DNA of 54,522 nt, taken from assembly GCA_030447585.1 (NCBI GenBank), contig JAUJOO010000002.1, forward strand, positions 265,901 through 320,422. Reading direction: 5' to 3'. The position numbers and the translations under genes were made by a program. This document shows positions 42,969 through 51,410 of this stretch, piece by piece. The DNA is from Nocardioidaceae bacterium. Lineage in GTDB: Bacteria > Actinomycetota > Actinomycetes > Propionibacteriales > Nocardioidaceae. Each line of letters opens with the position of its first letter. Position 1 is the first letter of the stretch. The notes beneath the pieces were generated by a model. The model made no database searches, was not told the DNA's origin, and worked only from the letters and a program-made list of their open reading frames with translations.

Positions 42969-44600
42969 ATGACTCACCGCCGTCTCACCCGCTGTGCGGC
43001 TGCAGCGGCCACCCTTGTCATCGCCGCCGGGTGCGGTACCGCACAGGACGTCGCCGACAGCACGTCCAGCACGAGCGCTGCGCCGACGAGCCCGACGAGC
43101 GCTGCGCCGACGAGCGCTGCGCCGACGAGCGAAACGGGCCCGACGAAGAGTGCTCCGACCACCTCCGGTCAGCCAATCCCACCGATCGAGGGGTTCGGGG
43201 AGGGGCCGGCCGGCAGCGGCCTGGACCGCTTCTACACCCAAGAGATCTCGTGGGAGCCCTGCGACGGCGGTGAGTGCGCCGACATCTGGGTGCCTCTGGA
43301 CTACGACGACCCCGACGGCCAGGCCATCACCGTCAAGGCGAAGCGACAGCCTGCCGGCGACCCGTCGAACAAGCAGGGGTCGCTGCTGATCAACCCCGGT
43401 GGCCCTGGTGGGTCCGGCATCGAGTACCTGGAGTACATCGGGCTCGACCCAACCGTCACCGACGTCTACGACGTCATTGGCTTCGACCCGCGTGGCGTCT
43501 CGACAAGCACCCCGGTGGATTGCATCAGCGACGAGCAGCTGGACACCTACGTCGCTTCCGATCCCACCCCAGACACCGAACAGGAGGTGCAAGGGTTCCG
43601 CGATCTGTGGGCGACGTTCACCCAGGGCTGCGTCGAGAAGTCAGGCGCCCTGCTCCAGCATGTGTCGACAGTCGAGGTCGCGAGGGACATGGACGTCATC
43701 AGGGCCGTTGTGGGCGATGACAAGCTCACGTACTTCGGCGCCTCGTACGGCACATACATCGGTGCGACGTACGCCGCCTTGTTCCCCGAGAAGGTGGGCC
43801 GCCTCGTGCTGGACGGCGCAGTGGACCCGCTGGCGAAGCCTCGGCAGAACGCCATCAACCAGGCGGCCGGTTTCGATGTGGCGTTGACGGCATACCTCGA
43901 GGACTGCGTCGCCAGCGGCGACTGCCCGCTGGGTGACTCTGTGGACGGCGCCCGCGACCGGCTCATCCAACTCTTCAAGGACATCGACGCAAGCCCACTC
44001 CCGACCAGCAGTGGCCGCGAGCTCACTGAGGGTCTCGCCTTCCTCGGGGTGATCGTCCCGCTCTACAGTCGTGACAGCTGGTCCTACCTGACCACCGCTC
44101 TCGAGGAGGCAGTCGACGGCAACGGCGACACGCTCTTGTTCCTTGCCGATGCCTACACGGAGAGAACGCCTGACGGGACGTACCCGAACAACTCGCTCGA
44201 GGTCCAGTCGGCAGTCAACTGTCTCGATCACCCTGAGAACGCGACCTTGGAGGAGATCGAGTCTGGCGGCTCAGATTTCACCAAGAAGGCACCTGTCTTC
44301 GGACAGGCTGCGCAGTGGTGGCCTTACGCCTGCTCGAACTGGCCGGTGAAACCGACCGAGCCTCAGCCCGACTACAGCGCCGAGGGCGCCGCGCCGATTT
44401 TGGTGGTGGGCACCACCCGTGACCCGGCGACTCCCTACGAACAGTCGGTGCGGCTCGCCGAGGAGCTCGACTCCGGGGTCTTGCTCAGTCGCGACGGAGA
44501 CGGCCACACGGCATACGGGGCGGGCAACCAGTGCATCGACGACGCCATCAACACCTACCTCGTGGAAGGTACGCCGCCTCCCGACGGCAAGGAGTGCTGA
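42969..44600 (+). CDS. exported alpha/beta-hydrolase lipoprotein (tripeptidyl aminopeptidase-like)
   Basis: A 543-residue protein. The N-terminus has a signal with lipobox TLVIAAGC (Cys22), then a low-complexity linker of repeated SAAPTS units encoded by GC-rich short repeats. The catalytic domain has the oxyanion region NPGGPGGSG, nucleophile Ser259 in FGASYGTYIG, Asp485 in GTTRDPATP and His513 in GDGHTAYG, with a C-terminal TAP-like segment including QCIDDAI. This matches the SlpD/SlpE/tripeptidyl-aminopeptidase family of actinomycetes that trims peptides outside the cell. Cysteines are plentiful, suggesting disulfides. It follows holB and precedes a tRNA gene. Confidence 0.92.
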   Translation: MTHRRLTRCAAAAATLVIAAGCGTAQDVADSTSSTSAAPTSPTSAAPTSAAPTSETGPTKSAPTTSGQPIPPIEGFGEGPAGSGLDRFYTQEISWEPCDGGECADIWVPLDYDDPDGQAITVKAKRQPAGDPSNKQGSLLINPGGPGGSGIEYLEYIGLDPTVTDVYDVIGFDPRGVSTSTPVDCISDEQLDTYVASDPTPDTEQEVQGFRDLWATFTQGCVEKSGALLQHVSTVEVARDMDVIRAVVGDDKLTYFGASYGTYIGATYAALFPEKVGRLVLDGAVDPLAKPRQNAINQAAGFDVALTAYLEDCVASGDCPLGDSVDGARDRLIQLFKDIDASPLPTSSGRELTEGLAFLGVIVPLYSRDSWSYLTTALEEAVDGNGDTLLFLADAYTERTPDGTYPNNSLEVQSAVNCLDHPENATLEEIESGGSDFTKKAPVFGQAAQWWPYACSNWPVKPTEPQPDYSAEGAAPILVVGTTRDPATPYEQSVRLAEELDSGVLLSRDGDGHTAYGAGNQCIDDAINTYLVEGTPPPDGKEC

Positions 44601-44715
44601 CCGCCGGGGTCTGGGGATCATCTGCCGCTGCGAGTCGGCACTGCTGAGAAGGGATTTGGGGCCGTTCACCCGAGTTGGTACCCTCTCCCGTCGGCCCGGC
44701 ATGCGCCGGGGTTGC

Positions 44716-44788
44716 GCCGCCTTAGCTCAGTCGGCAGAGCGTCTCACTCGTAATGAGAAGGTCGTCGGTTCGATTCCGACAGGCGGCT
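44716..44788 (+). tRNA. tRNA-Thr (anticodon CGT)
   Basis: A full cloverleaf can be drawn. The acceptor stem is GCCGCCT and AGGCGGC, the D arm GCTC and GAGC, the anticodon stem TCTCA and TGAGA with loop CTCGTAA (anticodon CGT at 44749-44751), and the T arm starts GTCGG with loop TTCGATT. The discriminator base is T44788, followed by an encoded CCA to 44791. It reads codon ACG. The CCA is part of the chromosome sequence. Confidence 0.97.
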
Positions 44789-44820
44789 CCAATGCAAAGA
44801 CCGCCCCCCTCACCTGGGGA

Positions 44821-44848
44821 AGCCCGGTGGGGCATCCTTCACCGGGCT
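44821..44848 (+). terminator. hairpin downstream of tRNA-Thr
   Basis: A perfect 9-bp stem, AGCCCGGTG and CACCGGGCT, with a 10-nt loop lies 30 bp after the tRNA. A T-run is absent. It is the expected position for the end of the tRNA transcript. Confidence 0.6.
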
Positions 44849-44922
44849 CAGGTGTGGACAGTCCTTGTCCGGCAGCGCCCCCGGTACAGCGCGGTCGCTA
44901 TGTCCGGCTCCTCTAGGCGTGA

Positions 44923-45069
44923 TCCGGACGTGATCGTCCGCAACGGGCGGACGTCGGTGAGGCGGCGGTGCTCGACCTCGGCGCGACCAAGCACGATCAC
45001 CAGCCTGGTACGTCGTTCCGGGCGTTCCTCGACCCGGCGGGGCACCCCTTCTGTCTCTGCCTGGGCTGA
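44923..45069 (+). pseudogene. 3' remnant of a VOC/glyoxalase-like gene
   Basis: An open frame with no usable start codon encodes DVGEAAVLDLGATKHDHQ and then FRAFLDPAGHPFCLCLG before a stop at 45067-45069. AxxxLALGAT...FxVFLDPAGHPFCL is the typical last 50 residues of actinobacterial VOC-family (glyoxalase-like) proteins. A stop at 44920 closes it upstream and the N-terminal domain is missing, so I call a remnant. The remaining bases up to 45244 show no gene. Confidence 0.55.
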
Positions 45070-45244
45070 GCGGCGGGCGATCCTCAGGAGGACATCAGCC
45101 CAACGACGAGGTGACCCTTGACCCCCCAGGATCTGCGGCGTCCCGGGCTGGCGCAGCTGAGCGGCTCACTGGTGACGGACGTCATCCTCGAGCGGTGACA
45201 TCCGCCGCTGCCGTGCAGGCCGTCCGCCGAGCAGCATCGGCGGT

Positions 45245-46207
45245 ATGGATACCACCACAACCGGACCGGCGGCTGTCGAGCTGCTCGGTCTCGTCAAGAC
45301 CTTCCGGTCGCCCGGCGGCCAGCTGGTCCGTGCGGTGGGCGGGGTCGACCTGACCGTCAGCCCTGGGGAGGTTGTCGCCTTCCTCGGTCCGAACGGTGCC
45401 GGGAAGACCACCGCCCTCGACATGGTGCTGGGCCTTACCACTCCCTCTGCCGGCACCGTCACCATCTTCGGCGCCGACCCTCGCCAGGCCGTCATGACCG
45501 GCCGGGTCTCGGCGGTCCTGCAAACCGGCGGCCTGCTGCGTGACATCACTGTGCGCGAGACCGTGCAGATGATCGCCTCCACGTTCCCGGAGCACTCCGG
45601 GGTCGACGAGGTCATCGACCGGGCCGGGCTTACATCGCTGGCACGGCGCAAGGTCGCCAAGTGCTCCGGTGGCGAGCAGCAGCGGCTCCGCTTCGCATTG
45701 GCCCTGCTGCCCGACCCCGACCTGCTAGTGCTGGATGAACCGACCGCCGGGATGGACGTCGCCGCACGCCGGGAGTTCTGGGACACCATGCATGCCGACG
45801 CCTACGCGGGTCGCACCGTCCTTTTCGCCACCCACTACCTCGAGGAGGCCGATGCCTTCGCCGCGCGGATCGTGATGATCGCCGGCGGGCGCATCGTCGC
45901 CGACGGACCCACTGAGCAGATTCGGTCCCAGGCCACCGGCCGCACCGTCTCCGCGGACCTGCCGCAGGCCGGCGCCGCGCATGCCTTGGCGCGTCTTCGC
46001 GGCATGCCGCACGTGGCGGAGGTGACCACCCAGGGCCGCCGGGTGACGGTGACCTCGGGGGACTCCGACGCCGTGGCCCGGGCACTGCTCGGCGAGCTGG
46101 GTGCCAGCAACCTGGAGATCGCGAGCGGGTCGCTCGAAAGCGCCTTCATGACAATCACGGCCGCGCCAGACCGGGGCGCCCGCACGGAGCGGGAGGTGAC
46201 CCGATGA
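45245..46207 (+). CDS. ABC transporter ATP-binding protein (drug/lipid exporter type)
   Basis: A 320-residue ATPase. Walker A is GPNGAGKTT (about residue 52), the Q-loop lies in VLQTGGLL, the signature motif is CSGGEQQRLR (Cys in place of the first Leu), Walker B is DLLVLDEPTAGMD, and the H-loop is ATHYLEEAD. A C-terminal regulatory region of about 90 residues follows. The subgroup (DrrA/CcmA-like) pairs with ABC-2 permeases and is often regulated by a DesKR-like two-component system, as here. It is the only gene of this four-gene operon without a frameshift. Its stop overlaps the permease ATG. Confidence 0.94.
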   Translation: MDTTTTGPAAVELLGLVKTFRSPGGQLVRAVGGVDLTVSPGEVVAFLGPNGAGKTTALDMVLGLTTPSAGTVTIFGADPRQAVMTGRVSAVLQTGGLLRDITVRETVQMIASTFPEHSGVDEVIDRAGLTSLARRKVAKCSGGEQQRLRFALALLPDPDLLVLDEPTAGMDVAARREFWDTMHADAYAGRTVLFATHYLEEADAFAARIVMIAGGRIVADGPTEQIRSQATGRTVSADLPQAGAAHALARLRGMPHVAEVTTQGRRVTVTSGDSDAVARALLGELGASNLEIASGSLESAFMTITAAPDRGARTEREVTR

Positions 46208-46966
46208 ACGCCACGTTCACCGGCCTGGAGCTGCGCAGGGTCCTTCGTGACTACGTCAGCATGTTCTTCATCGCCGTGCTCCCCGCGTTCTTCTACCTGA
46301 TCTTCGGGGCAGCCCAAGAGTTCGGCAGCGAAGACGCCGGCAATGGCAACGTGGCGATGTACGTGATGATCTCGATGGCGGCATACGGCGCGGTCACCGC
46401 CACGACCGGAATCGGCGGAATGGCTGCGGTGGAGAGGATGCAGGGCTGGGGTCGCCAGCTCGGGCTCACCCCACTGCGCGACGAAGGCTACGTGCTGATG
46501 AAGGCTGTCGTGGCTGTCGTGGTCGCCTCAATCCCCATCACCTTGATCTACCTGCTCGGGGTCGTCACCGACGCAGAGGGCTCGGTCGGCGCATGGGTGC
46601 TCAGTGCTCTGGTCGTACTGACTGGTGCGGCAGTCTTCGCCCTCTACGGCTTGGTCTTCGGGCTCGCCTTCCGGTCCGAGGCAGCTGTCGGCGCTGCCAG
46701 CGGTTCGCTGGTGATCCTGGCCTTCATGGGGAACATCTTCTTCCCCTTGTCGGGCACCCTGCTGACCCTGGCCAAGTTCACCCCGCTCTACGGCTACGTA
46801 TCACTGGCCCGCTACCCGGTGACTGAGGGCTACCTCGTCAATACCTCGAACGGCACCGTCACCCACGAGGCGCTATGGGGTGCCGCTGGTTAATGTGTCG
46901 GTGTGGGCGGTGATCTTGGCCCTGCTGGCGACCTGGCTGGTTCGCAGAGGACGGTCCAAGCAGTGA
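46204..46966 (+). pseudogene. ABC-2 permease with a frameshift near its end
   Basis: The intact frame gives 229 residues with five hydrophobic helices, then stops early at 46891-46893. In the next frame, from about 46880, the missing end is plain: PLVNVSVWAVILALLATWLV followed by RRGRSKQ and a stop at 46964-46966 that overlaps the kinase GTG in the usual GTGA way. One extra G in the run TGGGG (46877-46880) explains the shift. The reconstructed protein of about 253 residues has the sixth helix of an ABC-2 exporter. Either a true mutation or a sequencing error. Confidence 0.85.
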
Positions 46967-48070
46967 CAGCAGCTCCTCCGATGACGCAGCCGGACCGCGA
47001 GACTCAGGGTCCCTGGGAGCGGTTCGGCTGGATCATGGGCGCAATCTGGCTGGTGTTCTTGATGTTCCCCCTGACGTCGGCTTTCGCCGCCGAGACCTCG
47101 TGGGTATGGCGCACGTTCGGCGTCGCGGCGATCCTCGGCTTCGCCGCCGTCTACGTTTACGGGCTCATCCGGATGGGACAAGCCGAATCGTCGGCGCAGG
47201 TCAACCGCTTGGGCTGGCGCTGCCTGGCGGTGCTCGTCTCGTTGGCCGGCGCGACCGCGGTCGTCATCGGGCTCGACGCCTTGGGCATGGTGGTCTTCAT
47301 CGTCGCCTTCGCGATGTGCAGCCTGAGGTTGGCGGCAGCGCTCGCCATCGGCGTAGCCGGGATCACGGTCGCGGTGTTGGTGCCGTTGGCAATGGGGGTG
47401 CTCGAGGAGACCTGGTTCCTTCTCCCGCTCATCGTGTTGGTCGGCGTGGCAACGGCGGTCGTCCGGGTGCTGGACCAGCGCGGTACGGAGCACCAGGCGA
47501 TGGCCAAGGAGATGGCGCTGGTGGCCGAGCGGGAGCGAGTCGCCCGAGATGTGCACGACGTCCTCGGGCACAGCCTGACCGTCGTGACCGTCAAGGCGGA
47601 GCTGGCCCAGCGGCTGGTCGACGCCGATCCGGAGCGGGCCAAGGCAGAGCTGGCCCAGATCCAGTCGCTGACCCGTGAGGCGCTCGCCGAGATCCGGGCG
47701 ACGGTGGCCGGGCTGCGGGTTGCTCGACTGGGCGATGAGCTCACCTCTGCCGGTGCTGCGCTGGCTGATGCCGGCGTGTCCGCGCAGCTGCCCGCCGACG
47801 CCTCGATCGTCGACCCCAGGCACCGCATCGTGCTGGCGTGGGTGCTGCGCGAGGCTGTCACCAACGTGGTGCGGCACAGCGGTGCGACCTACTGCACCGT
47901 CGACATCGGGCCGTCGACGGTGTCGGTCACCGACGACGGTCGGGGCTGCTCCGGCCAGCCCGAGGGCAACGGACTGCGAGGCCTCCGCGAGCGGGTCGCC
48001 GCCGCCGGGGGGCGTTCAACGTCGGCCCCGGGCCACAGGGGCGGGAACGACCGTGCGGGTGGAGCTGTGA
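46963..48070 (+). pseudogene. DesK/NarX-type sensor histidine kinase with two frameshifts near its 3' end
   Basis: From the GTG at 46963 the frame encodes four to five membrane helices, a HisKA_3 dimerisation region RERVARDVHDVLGHSL with the phosphorylated His, and an HATPase domain with REAVTNVVRHSGA and VTDDGRGCSG. After GLRERVAAAGG the frame breaks. FNVGPGPQG continues in a second frame and TTVRVEL with its stop (48068-48070) in a third. Each break is a missing G in a G run (six instead of seven at about 48007-48012, four instead of five near 48041). By accident the original frame then runs into the regulator gene. The expected length is about 368 residues. Confidence 0.85.
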
Positions 48071-48676
48071 GCATCCGGGTGCTGCTCGCCGACGACCAGG
48101 CTCTCGTCCGTGGGGCGATGGCGGCGTTGCTGTCGCTGGAGACGGACCTGGAGGTGGTCGCCGAGGTCGACCGGGGTGACGAGGTCGTCGAGGCGGCACA
48201 ACGAAGCGGCGCACAGGTCTGCCTGCTCGACATCGAGATGCCGGGGGCCGACGGCATCGAGGCCGCCCGCAGGGTCGCAACAGAGCCTGCCTGGGTGCCG
48301 GTCGCTGGTGGTTACCACGTTCGGACGACCCGGCTACCTGCGTAGGGCGCTCGATGCCGGCGCCAGCGGGTTCGTGGTCAAGGACACGCCAGCCCGCGAG
48401 CTCGCTGACGCGGTCCGCCGGGTGCATGCGGGTCTGCGGGTAGTCGACCCCACGCTGGCCACCGAGTCACTCGTCGGTGGACCGAACCCTCTCACGGACC
48501 GCGAGCGGGACGTGCTGCGCGAAGCGCTGAAGGGCGCTCCGGTCGCGAGGATCGCCTCCCGGATGCACCTGTCCCAGGGAACGGTGCGCAACTACCTGTC
48601 AGCCGCCATCGGCAAGACTGGGACGAGCACCCGCGTGGAGGCGGCGCAAGTGGCCGAGCAGCGTGGCTGGCTCTGA
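48067..48676 (+). pseudogene. DesR/NarL-type response regulator with a frameshift
   Basis: From GTG 48067 (GTGA overlap with the kinase) the receiver domain begins SIRVLLADDQALVRG, has the phosphorylated Asp in CLLDIEMPG, and then loses frame near 48287-48292. Continuing in the next frame, LPGCRSLVVTTFGRPGYLRR restores the receiver and leads to a LuxR-type helix-turn-helix (LTDRERDVLREALKGAP, HLSQGTVRNYLSAAIGKTG). One extra C in GAGCCTG explains the shift. The reconstructed protein is about 202 residues. Such regulators typically control the ABC exporter encoded in the same operon. Confidence 0.87.
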
Positions 48677-48864
48677 CCTCGGCCCCATCGACCCATGTGC
48701 AGCCAGGGCCGCGCCCGGCAGTGCAGCCGTCGAGTCGCTGATCGCAGGCCCCGGTTTGGCCGAGGTATCCCCGTCGTCTACGGTTACGGGCTCAACTGCA
48801 TAGCACGGGCGCTGAACGCCGAGTCCTGCCCCTCAGCAGCCGTGATTCCCTTCGTCTAGACCAC

Positions 48865-49018
48865 AGGCTCTCAAACGGGGCAGGAGTGGGGACCCACTCT
48901 CGCACAAGACACGACGCCGTTGGCTACCAACGGTTTCGTGCCGCGTGCTCGGGGTTAAGCCATCTCCAGTGGCCGGGCACCTTCTCGCCCGAACCCGACA
49001 GCTCACCTCGCAGGCGTG
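48865..49018 (+). promoter_or_regulatory. ydaO/yuaA-type c-di-AMP riboswitch
   Basis: Conserved blocks occur in the right order: GGGGACCCA at 48888-48896, GGGGTTAAGCC at 48951-48961 (consensus GGGGUGAAUCC) and the diagnostic 3' block at 48987-49016, which reads GCCCGAACCCGACAGCTCAC and continues CTCGCAGGCG (consensus GAACCCGUCAGCUAACCUCGUAGGCG). A variable stem (ACGCCGTTGG/CCAACGGTTTCG region) lies between. The element ends just before the AAGGAG ribosome site of a small NlpC/P60-type gene. In actinobacteria this OFF-type riboswitch typically controls cell-wall hydrolases and resuscitation factors. The 5' boundary is approximate. The rest of the gap, 48677-48864, shows nothing else. Confidence 0.85.
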
Positions 49019-49033
49019 AGAAGGAGACCCCTC

Positions 49034-49303
49034 ATGCCCGTTTTCGCTGCCCGGCGCCGACTTGTCGCCGCCTTCCCCGTCATGCTCGTCACGACTCTCG
49101 CCCTGACTCTCTCCTCCGCAACCTCCGCCGACGCCCAGACGCCCCGCGAGCGGAAAGTCGCACATGGAGGCATCTACCACGTCGGCATATTCCTAGGTCG
49201 AGAAGACGGACATGCCTACATCCTCCACTCCCCGCGCACCGGCTCAGTCGTGCACAAGCAACGGGTCTGGACCACTCAGTGGAGGGCCGGCACGCTGCGC
49301 TAA
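49034..49303 (+). CDS. truncated NlpC/P60-like secreted protein
   Basis: An 89-residue protein with ATG 7 nt after AAGGAG. Residues 1-34 are a signal peptide ending SADA before Gln35. From about residue 45, GGIYHVGIFLGREDG and AYILHSPRTGSVVH match the C-terminal half of an NlpC/P60 peptidoglycan hydrolase: His49 fits the catalytic His of the HVGIYLG motif and His65 the third polar residue. The half with the catalytic Cys (DCSG motif) and the N-terminal coiled-coil region are missing, apparently by an in-frame deletion after the signal peptide. It should be exported but inactive. The riboswitch directly upstream is intact. Its stop is 5 bp from that of lpdA (convergent). Confidence 0.78.
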   Translation: MPVFAARRRLVAAFPVMLVTTLALTLSSATSADAQTPRERKVAHGGIYHVGIFLGREDGHAYILHSPRTGSVVHKQRVWTTQWRAGTLR

Positions 49304-49308
49304 CGGCG

Positions 49309-50700
<1,392 letters not shown>

Positions 50701-50751
50701 GCTGGCAGCCTATTGTCTGGTGGCTGGTGCGGCATCCGTGACCTCCTGGGG

Positions 50752-51231
50752 TTAGGCGGTGCGGGAAGCTTGGCGCTCGGCGACGGCCTCGCCGCGGAAC
50801 CGGATGACGCTGTAGACGAGCACGCCGAGGGCGATGAACCCTGAAAAGATGATGCTCAGGCCGGTCCCCCAGCCGCCGAGCGGTACCTCGGGCCCCACCT
50901 CCAACGGGCCGATCGGGCCGAGGGCAGGGATCGTGGCGAGGCGGGGGATCCGTGGGTCGATGCACAAAAAGACCCCGAAGGCGATGATGGAGCACGCGCC
51001 CAGGGCGCTCAACAGGAGTTTCGGATACGACGACACGCTGGCCTTGGCGACGTCGAACGCCTTCTTCTTGACAGGTTCGACCCGGCGCTCCGCCCACGGG
51101 TACTCCTGGGACAAGACGACGAGTCCGGCGAGCAGGATCAGCAGCCCCGGCCCTGGCAGCGGCAACGCGACCACCCCTACCCCGACCAGGAGCCAGCCGA
51201 GGACCAGCACGCCCGCCTTGCGCAGCGCCAT
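50752..51231 (-). CDS. PGPGW/TIGR02611-family membrane protein
   Basis: A 159-residue protein from ATG 51231 with AGGAAAG upstream. The first two helices carry VGVVALPLPGPGLLILLAG, the PGPGW-type signature, followed by LSQEYPWAERRVEPVKKKA, typical of TIGR02611 proteins. Two more hydrophobic helices occur near 85-100 and 125-145. Function is unknown. A longer frame upstream exists, but the family starts at the MALRKAG position chosen here. It lies between lpdA and ppdK, divergent from ppdK. Confidence 0.85.
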   Translation of the reverse strand: MALRKAGVLVLGWLLVGVGVVALPLPGPGLLILLAGLVVLSQEYPWAERRVEPVKKKAFDVAKASVSSYPKLLLSALGACSIIAFGVFLCIDPRIPRLATIPALGPIGPLEVGPEVPLGGWGTGLSIIFSGFIALGVLVYSVIRFRGEAVAERQASRTA

Positions 51232-51410
51232 ACGGCTTTCCTCACGATCGTCTACCTGCGCCGAAGTCCGACAGCACGAGCGTACGTCAACGGCGAGCCA
51301 GTGGATGAACCGTCGCCAGCAGCCCGCGGACCGGTTCCTATCTTGTCGCCGTGGGGGCAGGATATGGCTCACGCCCTCTCGGACACCGCTATGAGCGACA
51401 AGGACCTGTC

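Noticed and set aside
43045-43140. CRISPR-like short repeats
   Set aside because: They are in-frame repeats encoding the SAAPTS linker of the lipoprotein hydrolase, without spacers.
46903-48345. A natural histidine kinase-response regulator fusion protein
   Set aside because: The fused frame arises only because two missing bases in the kinase end happen to return to the regulator frame; the expected kinase end and stop are visible in other frames.
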